Assembly: GCA_017590115.1 (NCBI GenBank)
Contig: JAGGNK010011114.1
Location: 4,703,733-4,767,732 of the forward strand
Origin: Montifringilla adamsi
Taxonomy: Eukaryota > Chordata > Aves > Passeriformes > Passeridae
Length of the DNA: 64,000 bases
Reading direction: 5' to 3'
The translations under genes and the position numbers were made by a program. Of the stretch, positions 25,522-37,009 are shown in pieces; position 1 is the stretch's first letter; each line of letters opens with the position of its first letter. The notes beneath the pieces are model-generated. The model was not told where the DNA came from, made no database searches, and saw nothing but the letters and a program-made list of their open reading frames with translations.

Positions 25522-28500
25522 CAACTGAGAGCTGTGCCCTAGTGAAAGCCTCATGGTTTGTTCAGGTGCTTTTGTAATCCCATGGCTTGGTGGCAGTGGG
25601 TGAGGGGATGAGTGATGAAGAAAGCAGGTTGTTCCTGTGCTGCAAAATTAACACTCATGTGCTTTCATGTGGATCTTAGTCCACATGGTGTACATGGAGT
25701 TCAGCTCAGAAGGTACTTGCTTTTTCACCCTGTGCTGGAGATGTGGCTTTTCTGAGATCTCAGATGGTATGGAGATAAGAGCAATCCAGCAGCCTTGCAG
25801 TTTGATAGCTTTTCTGAGGCTCCACTTAAGATGCAGTATGCGTTTCTTCATCCTGATAGAGATAATGGGTTTTAAGCAATTACACCCAGGCTAATTCCTT
25901 TTGATAAGAGCTCTACATTATCTAAAAAAAGAATCCTAGCCGCCTGGGAAAGAACAATGTAAATGTCTCTCTCACGGACTCTTTTCATTTGCTCTTCTCT
26001 GAAATCTTCAGATGATAGGCTGCAGATCTTTCAAGCCATAAAAATCTATCAGGCTTTTTTTAGGTAAGGGTGTATTACAGTCGGAGAGGTGTAACACAAC
26101 TCTTCTTACAAGGTATGGAGGGAACCCTGTGTGCCTCAGATGGTCCCAGGCTACTGTGGTGATTGCAGCTTTGACATAAAGAATCAAATTTGGTCTCTTT
26201 CAAAGGAACCCCTTGTTTCTTTCCTGTGAAGGCTGGCAGGTTGTAAAGTCTGGGTTGCTTCTGCTGGTTAAGACAATCTGAATTTGGTAATTTGGAAAGA
26301 GTAGGAATAGCCTACCACATAATTTAGCATACATCCCAATCCCTGCTGTGGGCGTGTCTGCACTGGAAAGAAGGGTATGATGATGTTCATGTGTTTAGCA
26401 GGAATGGTAAGGGATCCCACTTACTTAGTTTTGGTTTTTTCCTTCTCTTTTTAAGATTAATATGGAAATTTTGATAGTTAGCTGCCTTTCTAGTTCTTCA
26501 AGAACTTTCCTTTTCTGCTTAATCACTGATTTTTTCCTCTCAGACTACACAGTGTAGCATAGAAAATGTAATTGACTGCATTTAAAAAGTGGCGGAAATA
26601 CAAAAGTAAAATGTTTCTTTAAATGTGCCTCTTCTCAGAAAATTGTATTATTTATATATTAAAAAAAGAATTGCTGTAACAGTATTGAAAGATTTTCAAA
26701 CATTGTGGGTGTGTTTGGTATAACTTGTTCTTTCTCTCCCAGATAGTCACTGATGACATTCTTGATGTGTAGCTGCCTGATTATAATTGAAGCTGGGAGG
26801 ATAGGCAAGGGGAATAGGGGTAGATTGGAGATAAGGATTATAATCTCCTGTGCTGATGTGCTTTGGCTCTCATTCCCAAGAGGAGAGCCTGTGAATGTGT
26901 GGCATGCTGCCTGTCCCTTCACCTGCCTGCTCAATAGGGAACATTGCTGAATGCTTTCCACCAGGAGCCTGATAATTTCTTTTTTGAAAGTGGAGGAAGA
27001 GTATTTGAGTGGACATGACTCTGGTGGGCTAAAAAAAAAAAATAGGCAAAAAAACCTTTTTTCTTCAATTTGGAGAATGGCTTTACACATCACAAACACT
27101 GTAGTTAGGCAGTTCAGTACAGAAGTGAGAGGTTTTTTTGTGATTTTGCTAGAAATAGCTTTAATGGTAGGGGATGCATTGCTCACACTCCAGTGTGGCA
27201 CAAGAAGGGTTGCCCCTGCTCAGCCCACTCCCACAGTGCTGCAGCAAGTGTTGCTTCGACTGGAAATAGATGGAAGAGTTCAGGGAGGGAGGATTATTAC
27301 CACCATTTGCAAAGTTGGCTGCAGTATTTTTTTCCTGTCATAAACTGTTGTGAATTTGAAAGGGCTGCTGGGTATTTCCTTCCCAGACATGGTAATGTTC
27401 AGTTGGCAAATGAAACAACCTTTTGTTCGGAAAGCTCTTTTGAGATGAAAGGCGTCAGCAAAGTTGTCGCTGTGTCTCCTGTGACTGCCTTGGTTGAGGA
27501 GCTGGACTGTGTGTTCTAAGTCTTTCTGATGCAGAGGCTCGAGTGCTTAGTCTGAGCCAATTTACTCATTCGTTAGCTCTTACTTTTTTGACTTTAATTG
27601 GCTTCCTACTGCATGTCAGATTGCATTTTCCTTCAGCTGGCGGATGTGGAGGCGACCTCCTTCTCTGGGCTGCCACGAGAACATGTTTTCTTATTAGAGA
27701 GAGCTGTCTAGTGCAGGCTGGAGGAAGCACCTTGTGAAAGAGTGCTGAAGCACAAGTGTGTTCTTTACAATACCTTCTCAGCCTTTTGGATGACTCCACA
27801 GGTTACTTTTCATCTTGTTCTTTCATAAGTGATACGTAGATGCAAAATGTATATGAAAATAAAGCTCCTAGAAGGCTTTCCACATGTCCCCAATGCAAAG
27901 GGACATCCTTAACCAACCCTTTCCTTGAGGGGTTTTGTAGCTTGTTGAGAGTTTAAGCAGACTACCTGTTGTGTAGGTCCTGTGCGATTTTGCTGCCTTG
28001 TTTTCTTGGTTATCCTAAAAATGGCAGGTTACTATTTATACTTGGATTAATTTCACAACCCATCTATTCAATCATCTGCTTTCCTTGTTCTCCATTTTGG
28101 AAGGATTTCATTTAATGCCAGCAATGTGATGGTGCACCTGGGTGGCGGGACAAATTTATAAGCCATTGCTAGGGAAAAAAACACTAGCTCAAAGCTGCCT
28201 TGGCTATGTCTGAACTGTCTTGCCCCTGTCTTACTAACATGGCAGACCCCAGTGTGTTATTATTCTGCCTTGTGCCACACTTTGTCCATGTTTCTGGTGA
28301 AGTATTTCATGCATTCCCATGGGAGAATCCTCTAATCAAGTGATTGGTAAATACCCACGTGGGCTCTGTGGTTGTTTTACATTTGTGTGTTTCTGGCCCA
28401 GCCCTGCAAAAGGACCAGTGTTGCTTGGTGGTGCCATCACCTGTTTCATGAACCTAAGGAATGTATCCCATGCCTTGTGTTTGTGTGCTGTCCTTCTTAC

Positions 28501-31500
28501 AGGGGCTCCATTGCCTTTTGTTTTGGAAAATAGTTCCTTCCAATTTCATCTGGTGGTCTGGTAACTCAATAAAAATAAAATTTTGTATTTAACAGTTAAC
28601 CTTGGGCTTAGGAAAATTTGATGTCCAACACTAACTCAGATCCAGTTATTGAGTTCTCACTAAATACACATCTTTGGTAGGATCAGTGATACTGAGAAAT
28701 ACAGAATTGTCAAAGTTCTGTTGTTTTCTGTCACTAGTGTATACATTGTTTTGTCCTCCTCCATCTGTTTCTATAGTTAAATGGGATTCAGATGAATTCG
28801 TTAAGAACCCATCACCTTATATTAACTGTGAAATGTATTGGGTGTCATGAAAAAGAAATGTTTCCAACAAATTTACATAGTTCTAAGCTTTTGTATCACG
28901 ATTGCTCTGGGAAGGTGAGGGGGTGTATGCAAGTAACAGAGGGCTCTGGAAGAATAAAATATTTGCAAAAGCTCCTCACTTGTCTGCCAGAGTTATATGG
29001 AGCTCACCTTTTGCCAAGATTGATGTCTGTAGCACTGTGTCTGTAGCTACTTCTGCCACAGTTGCACGAAATGTTAATCCCTAATGCACGGCAAAGGACA
29101 CCTTGTTTAGTCTCTAGGGATAGCCTTGCTGCAGGACCAAAGGCAGAACCTTGAGTTCACAGCCTGCTGGGTCATTTAGAAATGCAGCTTACCCTTGGAG
29201 TGCCTGCCCTGTGCACACTCCTCCTCACCTGTGGGGAGGGCAGAGCAGCTGCTCTGCAGGAAGTTCTCAATCTCTTATTTGGTGATGTTGCCTCTTACTT
29301 GGTGATACTGCTCCTGCCTTACCAGAATCCTGATTTATCTTAGCAATAACAAATACTATTGTTTGAAAAGTATAAAATTCTGTTACACCTCATCCCTCTT
29401 CTCTCCTGCAGTCTGTTCCACTGCCTTCCTTCCAGCCCTGGGTTAAGCAGGAATTGCTTGTGGGATTGTGGTGTGGGGAGGGGGATAGTCATGGCTTTAC
29501 ACATCTGGTGAGGACTCCCTGTGCTCCTATCTTTCACTATGGTTTGCCTTTTTGTAGGAAGGTGCTAATCACCCCCTACCTTCATTTAGTGTCAAAGGGT
29601 CTTTAGTGACCTTGGAAGGAGAGAAACTGAGCTGTCGGTGCTAATCTCAAACACAAATGTGCAGCCCTTGCCACATTAGTCATGCCTTTGTCACCTCTAG
29701 ATTGGATTAGCACAGTGCACGGTATGTGGGTCTACAGCTGAGGACACATGCAGAACAGTGTTGTCTGCTTGTTTTAGTGTCACCAGAGAGTATTTTCTAG
29801 AGAGACGTCAGTGCTTGAAGAGTGTCCTCAGTCAGGATCCTGAGCTGACTTCTCACAGTGGTTTGCGGGTTTGACTGTCAGGCTTTAAAGCTTACCTGCT
29901 GCTGTTACCGCTTTCTGTAAGAGGATAAGTTGAAGGATTGAATGCAACTTAAAACTTTGTGAGGAAATCTATCAGAGCCCTGTAGCTTGCTTTATTTTTT
30001 GTTGATTGTTTTTCTGTATGGATGATTTTATGATTTTACCGTGGTGCTTGGGTTAGGAGATGTGTCCTTGAAGACATCTGTGGAACAGTACATTGTCAGA
30101 GGAGGTTTTCCTCTCCAATGCACATGTGAATGGTGCAGCAAAGTCCAGCTTCCTTATTAGGACTAGTCAATCGCTTGATCAGATATATAATAACAGCCTT
30201 CTGGGAGGGATAGAAGGGGTAGGAGATTAACCCCAGTCTGCATTACAAATAAGTTTAATGAAGTACTAATGTTGAATACAGAAGGTCATGGCAGTGAGGA
30301 AATTGGACTGTTATGACTGAGCCTGTACACGTGAACAGCCTGCAAAGTGAAGAGCATGGTAAGAGTTCTGAACTGGGGAGGTAAAGGCAGTTTTAGTCCT
30401 TGGTTCAACTGTTTGCTGAACTGCAACTGCAAATAAAATTACCCTTTTCCTCTTGCAGTTATGCTGAGTGTGTACAGCTGCTTGTGTAGTTTTTAAATGC
30501 CCACAGAAATCTTATTCTTTAACACATCCTTCTCCACACTGCTCTGGAGTGGACAAGCTGTACATTATACCAGGTTCCCCAGTGGGGAGTTTGTGTTCAC
30601 AAAACTCTTTTGCCCACACTTGGACACCATTGGCATGATGGGCCCAAGCCAGCAAGTGGAGTCCTAATCTAAATCCTAAAGCAAGAAGATGTGCACAGTG
30701 ATAGAAGGAAAAGGCTCAGCAAATATATTGGTGTTCATGTCACTAGCTGGTGGCTTTTCTAATGGACTTGGTGAATTGTGGCAGATGTGGAATGCTGTAC
30801 TTTGTGTGTTGGGGGTTGTTTGCTTAAATTTGTCTTTTCCTCTGTGGTATCTCAGATCAGTTTTTTGGTCCAATTGCTTTTGTTGTTGTTAGATGTCTTC
30901 TTGGTTGTATCAAGATCTGTCTTTCAGTGTTCTGGTTTCTGTTCTACCTGGCTGTTAAAACATTTTGCTATGGATGTGGAGGTGGTGGCATGCAGTAAGC
31001 TGTTAATGTTTGGAGGCTGAGTTTAGGTAGTACTCATCTCTTAAGAGATTTCTCTGGTTGGAGCTATGAATCAAAGTGGTTTGCTCTTTGGAGAAGTGGG
31101 GACCTCCCAAAATCCATGTGCAGCTGCCGGGGTTATTCTCTGGACTACAGAGCAAATCAACCAGAAGAGTCTCTTGCTGTGTCTCTGCCAGGTCCTCTGG
31201 CTTGTTTAAGTGGTTCACACTTCTGCCTGGAGCATAACATTCTGCTTTGCCAGCTTCTGGAGAAAACTGCTGTTGTCCTTTCCTTCTGGTGAGACGGTCC
31301 CAGAAAATACAGTCTGAGCACTGTGCGTTCCTGTGCTTTGGAGTGAGCCTGCTCTGCTCACACTCCCAGGTTCTGGGCCTTCCCCAAAGAGCAAACTTGT
31401 GGTTGCAGAAATCCACTCGAGCAAACTGTGTCAGTTATTATCAGTTCTTCCTTTTAAATCAGTTTGGAGGGCAAGGAATCTCACCTGTGTTTGAGAAGCC

Positions 31501-32032
31501 GTGACCCTTTAGGGCAGCTGTGACTATACTCATTTCTGGAGAACGTCAACTTAAAATTCTCATGGCCCTCAGTCTAGGGGAGAATTAATTTCCTACTTCA
31601 GACTCTCTAGTGGTATCAGCAGAAGTCTTATAAAAATTCCTGATTAGATTATTCCCCCATTGTAGTAATGAAAACCCTTATTAATGTTGTTTAAACATCT
31701 TACGTAGCACTTGCCTTGTAGTAGAGAAACTGTTATCCATTGGATCTATGGTTAATTCTCTTTTTTTTTTCTCTCTTTACAGTTTTCTCTCAGTCAGTAT
31801 TTTGTTACCTCATGTGGTATTAGATAAGCAGTGAAAAAAATGATTGCCCACACTAAAAATGATGTTTTTAGAGGCTCCTGCTTCAGTGAGATTAAATGTT
31901 AATAGGAAATATTGCTCTTACTAGCCTTGCTTTCAACAGAGTGGGATGCCTGACCTTGGAATGTTTAATTTTTGGTGTTTTCCTGGTTGAAGCCTGTCTT
32001 AACTGTGCACTGTTCTTCACTCTCCTGCCTAG

Positions 32033-32398
32033 CTTTCTGCAGAGGGCGCATTGTGAGAGTGCCCAAAGGTCCCCTCATTCGAGTGGTGGGCACGGAGGTG
32101 GCGATCCCGTGCAGCGTGAGTGACTATGATGGACCCAGTGAGCAGAACTTTGACTGGGAGTTCTCCCGGGACACTGACTTCGTGCGGATAGTGAGTACCT
32201 GGGATTCTACCTTCACCTCTGAGGAGTACCAAAAACGCGTGGGCCGCGGGGATATCAAACTGAGACGGAGCAGCAACGATGCTGTGGAACTTGTGATTAG
32301 GAACATCCAGCCAGCTGACCAAGGGAGATACAAATGTTCCACGCCCAGCACTGATGCCACCGTTCAGGGAAATTATGATGCAGAGGTCCAAGTGAAAG
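32033..32398 (+). CDS. PTGFRN: PTGFRN exon 2: Ig-like domain 1
   Basis: The exon encodes residues 22-143 (366 nt, phase 1 at both ends). The acceptor is ctcctgcctag|CTTTCTGC; only this site gives the A-F-C-R-G-R frame, while the nearer tttctgcag at 32034-32042 breaks it. Key residues are C48 and C123 (disulfide pair), W63, and D117-Q-G-R-Y-K-C. Segments V-S-D-Y-D-G-P-S-E-Q-N-F-D-W and K-C-S-T-P-S-T-D-A-T-V-Q-G-N-Y are essentially identical to human. Two differences stand out. The human sequon N-V-S after the first cysteine is S-V-S (residues 49-51), removing a glycosylation site. Human R-G-E is R-G-D here (residues 93-95, bases 32245-32253). The donor is GTGAAAG|gtattt. Confidence 0.96.
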
Positions 32399-33255
32399 GT
32401 ATTTCTGAAGAGTGAGGTGTGCTTTAAATTTGTTTTTGATATTGATTATAGATGTACCCTTAAGAATGTTGATTTTCTGTTGTTTATGATCACTGTGATT
32501 TTTTGTTTCTTTTCTTCTTCTTCTTATTCTTTAATTCTCCTAAAGCCATAATTTAAAATTGGGAAATATGATAGCAAAGGCAAGTGAGGTGAAGAAGTGA
32601 AGAGAGGCTGTTTACTATAAACACCACGTTTCTTTTTTTCTGTCTAGTAAATATGTAAATAAAACACTAAGTGGTGGGTTTTCTGAAGATGTCTGCAAAT
32701 ATTTCATGTCCCTAATCCTCTTGGTAGAGAAGCTACGTTCAGGTAAAAACCACAGGCTGCCTTCTCACTCAGTTTTAGTGTCATTTAGGGATCTTTCTGT
32801 ATGAAGGAGGTAATCTTCCTTTTCTCCTTTATAGAATGTTGATACTACAGTCTTGTCCTAGCTTTGCTCTATCACTTAGCATTTTTCAGTATTAAATTTG
32901 GACACTATTTCTTTTCCTGTATCTTATATTTTACTCACATGAATATCATATGAAGATTAGTTTTGTATGGGAATAGTCAAAATGATGACGTTTGGATGAG
33001 AAACTAAAGTGAGTGGAAGGATAAATTAATTCTTGTCTTGGCTTGTTTAAAGCAGAGCGCTTCCTTTAGTGCTTTTTCAGCTGAATTTCCTTCTTCCTGG
33101 AATATATTTGTGTGTGGGAGAAGGAATGATTGGCAAGGTGTTGCTCTGTGGTGGTTTTATTGCCTCACATCTGAACAGCTCACTGTGGGTGTTCTCTACT
33201 TGATTCTGTTTTATGATGCTTGTATCGTTTGGGTTTTTTTTTTTTTTCCTAATAG
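32399..33255 (+). other. PTGFRN: Intron 2 (857 bp)
   Basis: Donor gtattt; acceptor is a long T tract ending tttcctaatag. The interior is AT-rich with no gene or repeat recognised. Reading through the donor would add only a few codons before a stop at 32413. Confidence 0.9.
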
Positions 33256-33675
33256 TGATTTCCGATGGCTTGTCCGTGAGCGGTTCCAAAGCTCGTTCCT
33301 CGACGTCTCTCCGGCTGTCCGAGGGCGACTCCTTCAAGCTGCGCTGCTCGGCGACCACCACCTCTCCGGAGCACACTCACCTGCACGTGACCTGGCAGAT
33401 CAAGAGCGGGTCCTCCTGGCGGGACATCCTCTCTTTGACTCACGAGGGCAAGTTCCAGCCGGGCCCCGGCTACGAGGAGCGCTACCGCAGCGGGGACATC
33501 CGCCTGGACACGGGAGCCAACGACACGTACCGGCTGTCCGTGTCCCAGGCTTCCTCCGCGGACGGCGGGGCCTACCGGTGCCTCGTGAGCGAGTGGGTGA
33601 GAGGGGCGGATGGCTCGTGGCAGAAGATCCAGGAGAAGAGCGTGGAGATCGCCACCGTGTCCATCCAGAGGACCG
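33256..33675 (+). CDS. PTGFRN: PTGFRN exon 3: Ig-like domain 2 with EWI-position motif
   Basis: The exon encodes residues 144-283 (420 nt, phase 1). C174 and C252 are the disulfide pair, with W190 in strand C, R-S-G-D-I-R-L-D-T at 221-229 and one sequon N-D-T at 232. The motif that names the EWI subfamily falls after the second cysteine and reads E256-W257-V258 rather than E-W-I. The C-terminal I-Q-E-K-S-V-E-I-A-T-V matches human closely. The exon is unusually GC- and CpG-rich compared with exons 4 and 7 and its introns; because of this, long open frames also appear in other frames and on the minus strand, but only this frame has Ig residues. The donor is AGGACCG|gtgagt. A donor-like gtgaga at 33597 inside the exon is probably unused, because conserved sequence continues past it. 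Confidence 0.96.
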
Positions 33676-33861
33676 GTGAGTGCTCCTGGTGGGCTGCGGT
33701 CACGGTGCTGGGCTGTCCCCAGGCTCTGCTGCTTTGGGGTCAGCTGAACGAAGCCAGGGTGCATTCCAGCAGAACCTGGAGTGCTGTTTGGATAGCTGGC
33801 CTGTTTACATCCACAATGTAATTTTTCTAGCTTTATTTTGGGGGTTGGTGGCATGGAAGGA

Positions 33862-34280
33862 TGTCACCGTGATATTTTCTGAAAAATCCCTTCGCCAGGA
33901 TTTCTTCTCCTGGGAAGCTGAGAAGCCTCAGAGAGTAATGTAAACAACAATTATTTGATTCACTTCTCCCTGTTTTGCTGCTTTGGAATGTGGTCTGGAC
34001 ATTGTTTACCAACAGGTGCATGTTTGATTGGTTCCATGTGAATTGTGTTTTCTTAATGACCAATCACAGCCAGCTGTGTCGGACTCGGAGGAGTCAGTCA
34101 CGGGTTTTTATTATCCATTCTTGTTAAGCCTTCTGATGCATCCTTTCTCTGTAGTTTAGTATAGTTTTAGTATAGCATTATTTTAATATAATATAATATC
34201 ATAATATAATAAATCAGCCTTCTGAGGACATGGGGTCAGATTCATCTCTTTCCTCATCCTGGGACCTCACAAACACCACA
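33862..34280 (+). mobile_element. Solo LTR of an endogenous retrovirus (TguLTR5-like)
   Basis: A 419-bp element starts TGTCACC and ends ACCACA, the canonical 5'-TG...CA-3' LTR ends. It is flanked by a perfect 6-bp direct repeat GAAGGA (33856-33861 and 34281-34286), the target-site duplication. A 6-bp duplication fits class II (ERVK-like) integration. An AATAAA poly(A) signal lies at 34208-34213, after an AT-rich 'aatataatat' stretch, in the same orientation as PTGFRN. The landmarks 'gccaggatttcttctcctg', 'gagaagcctcagag' and 'aatcagccttctgagg' are ones I recall from the very common zebra finch TguLTR5 group; the family name is from memory. No internal gag, pol or env sequence is present, so this is a recombined solo LTR. 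Confidence 0.88.
34208..34213 (+). terminator. LTR poly(A) signal AATAAA (sense)
   Basis: A canonical hexamer in the R-region position of the solo LTR, oriented with PTGFRN transcription. It is followed within about 60 bp by a tcatctctttcctcatcctg pyrimidine-rich tract. Whether it acts in PTGFRN transcripts is unknown. Confidence 0.5.
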
Positions 34281-37009
34281 GAAGGATTGCCCGGAACCTC
34301 TTAGATGCCTAGATGCACATTTTATCTCATCCTTTATTCACTTCAGTGGACTCATGGTTTTTATATTTCTTAAATAAACATTATATTTAACACCTGGTCC
34401 CCCAGAGCCTTCCCTCTGCTCCCTTATTAACACAAGGTTCCATAGCACTAAACAACTGCACTTCCCCTGTGAAAGTGGCTTGTGATTCAGTAGATGTGGA
34501 GCTTTTCTGTATGCTGTTTATTAAAATAGTGTGGAAAGATCAAGAGAAAGGAGGAAGGCAGTGATAATTTAACAGGGCAAATTACCCAATGATTTTTATC
34601 ACTGGTCTGATTGCTGTGCTCTGTTGGCAGGGGTCTAGGACAGTAATGGTTCTGTTAAACACATCATTGCATGCTTGGCTAAGGAGACAAAAATACATGC
34701 GGCGCTGTGCTGAGGATATCCAGATATCCCTGCCCATACAGATTCCAGGACTAGATGCACTAAGCACTTGATTGCATTAGCATTATCACTGCTGGTTGGA
34801 GGAGGGAGAGCTGGAGTGAGTGATGCACCTTATCACTCAATAGGTGGAAAAACAGGCAGTGATGGTGCTTCAGAAATATGAGATTATCACAGTATTTTAG
34901 AACTGCTCAGACAGGAAGGGTATCTTTTCATTTTTGTAATCCTTTAATCACTATAGGGAGAACCCAAAAGTCTGGGTTTTTTTGATTAGCTCATTTGGAT
35001 GTAGTTTTGGTGTCTTGGTGGTACTTAGCCTGTGAAATTTTACAGGATCAATCTGCCCCCTCTTTTTCAGGGTGTCTTTTGCACACCTAAGTTTGCAGGT
35101 GTTCTCTGCTGACACAGGACTTACCTAATTAAGACCTGTAATTCTGGATTTTGTCACACTTTTGCAGTGTTTGGTTTAAGTAGATGGGGTTTAATCACTG
35201 GCTGAAAACAGCATGAGGCTGGCCAAGACCAGCAGTGGTACAGTTTTTTGATGTGGTTTGAGTGCGTGGTTTGTTTCTTGTGGGGGATTTTATTTTTCCT
35301 TGGGTTTTTCGCCTTCATTTTAAACTCAGTCATTAGCAGCACTGGCACTATATCAGGGGCGTGAAGGCTTTTTTAAAGTTATGCTAAAGGGGATAGATTA
35401 TTCTCCACCAAAATGCTGTATACACATCTTATAGAAGAGCATCTTGTGCTGACATCTGAAATCTCTGCACTTGCATGCTAAAAGAACTTGAGATGTAAAT
35501 GGTTATATGCCTATGGGTAAACTCTCTCCAAGTCCCTCTATGTGCATATATTGCCAGATTGTGAATGCCCATCACTTTCATGAAGACAGAAATGTTGCTT
35601 AGAGAATTGATGCTCTTAACCTTGCAGATGAGTCTTAGTTTGTATTCTGGTATTAGTCTGTTAAATTAGCTAGCTTTCCTACTGATTTTAATCTCATGAT
35701 AAGACAGTGAGGCAAGTCCTAGTGAGAGATTCATCTGGGCTTGGTTTCAGCCCTCAGGTGGGGCCTACTTCCCTCTGTCCAGTTTGAGTGCTCTGTGTAT
35801 CAGGTGGTGAGGGGTGAGAATGAGCCTTACTTGGTTTTACTGGCAATAGTTCTGACTACTCAGTTTGGCTCTAGCCTTCATGTGTTGTGTCTCATTCCAG
35901 ATGATAGTCCGAGGAAGTTTATGCACATGGGGAACTATTATGTAGTAGAACATGGTTTTACATACAAGTCACTAATCTCAGCAGAGACACAGCTGCTGGC
36001 TTAAAGCAGGTATCTCTATTCTTGCTTGTGCTGAGAAGAGCCACTGCTGTAGTAGCCTTGTCCACTGGCCTCAGTGGAGACTTTAAGAGCATCTGCATTA
36101 CCCACTGTAAGAATGTGTAAGTAAACACGCTGTGGGAATGGTGCTGCACTGAGACCCAGACCTAATCTTCAGACAGTGTAGAACAAGGGAATGAACAAGT
36201 GAAGACATGTGGTAGCCTGGTCTTGACACTGTGCTTCCATGGTTTTCTTTTTAATATTCTGTATCTAGTCCTATTTGAATGCTGGCTGTGACCATATGTG
36301 ATATGTATATTAAAAATATTCACAGGCCAGTGGTTGCTAAGTGTGTTTGGAGTGGCTGTTGGTGTTGCTTTGAAGTCCCCAGTGTGTGTTGTTCTGAGCA
36401 GTAAGGGGAGAAATCAGCAGTATAGGGAGTTACTGCTGCCTTCTGTTTGGTTCCATTTCGTGTTTTTGCAGCACACCTGAGGTCAGTCAGGACTCCAGTG
36501 TGTGGCCATGGCTGCTTCTCATCTAAATCTGCCCTGTTTGAGGAGCTCAAAAATGTCAGCAGAAGCCATGTTGAGCTCCAATGTAGTTCCTAGTGATTTC
36601 TGTGGATGCTTGGTCTTCTGAGGCATAGTTCCAAAATATTTTGGCCCTTCTGTGAGACTGAAAAATTCTGTACACATTTTTCTGCTGTGCAAAGGTGATG
36701 TGCAGTCTCTGGACGAGACAAAGCCTTCGTGGACCAGTTGCTGTTGGGTTATAAAAATGCTGTTCTCCCTCCCTTTCTCCCCTCTGCCCTCATCACACAT
36801 CCCTTGCTTGACTGATAATGTGAACTGCCCTTGTAATAGATCACTCGGCTCAATATCCAATAGGCATTTGAAGGTTGGGCTACTGAGCCTGTTCAGAAGC
36901 TCCTGTTATAGAATGTGAAGTCCTGGATAACTTAGAGTGAACTACGTTTATTAAAGTAACAAATAAAAAAATATTTTTTTGTTTGAATTTTTGTGTCTCT
37001 CTTTCCAAG

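Larger units (their letters stand above)
4165..32032 (+). other. PTGFRN: Intron 1 (about 28 kb)
   Basis: Donor gtgagc, acceptor ctctcctgcctag. A very long first intron also occurs in mammalian PTGFRN. Its first 600 bp belong to the CpG island. Identified contents are a polypyrimidine stretch at 4961-5007, poly(T) tracts (6381-6421, 8890-8923, 19958-19988, 21338-21365, 24405-24429), three CR1 3' ends (15353-15780 and 25101-25521 sense; 18952-19115 antisense), a CpG-rich block at 11210-11475, and small tandem repeats at 9350-9398, 13748-13787 and 24695-24720. An A/C-rich stretch lies at 22740-22872. No Ig exon or other gene was recognised in the remainder. Open frames here reach at most 180 codons and show no known domain. 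Confidence 0.85.
33676..37009 (+). other. PTGFRN: Intron 3 (3.3 kb)
   Basis: Donor gtgagt, acceptor tctctttccaag. It contains the sense solo LTR at 33862-34280. Nothing else is recognised in 34287-37009; open frames there are short and lack domains. Confidence 0.9.

Noticed and set aside
32034..32042. tttctgcag as acceptor for exon 2
   Set aside because: It would put the downstream sequence out of the conserved frame and delete the C-R-G-R segment; the upstream cctag at 32028-32032 restores both.
33038..33854. Alternative frames over exon 3 (213 codons plus, 201 codons minus)
   Set aside because: Caused by the GC-rich exon. Only the Ig frame has cysteines, core tryptophan and homology to PTGFRN.
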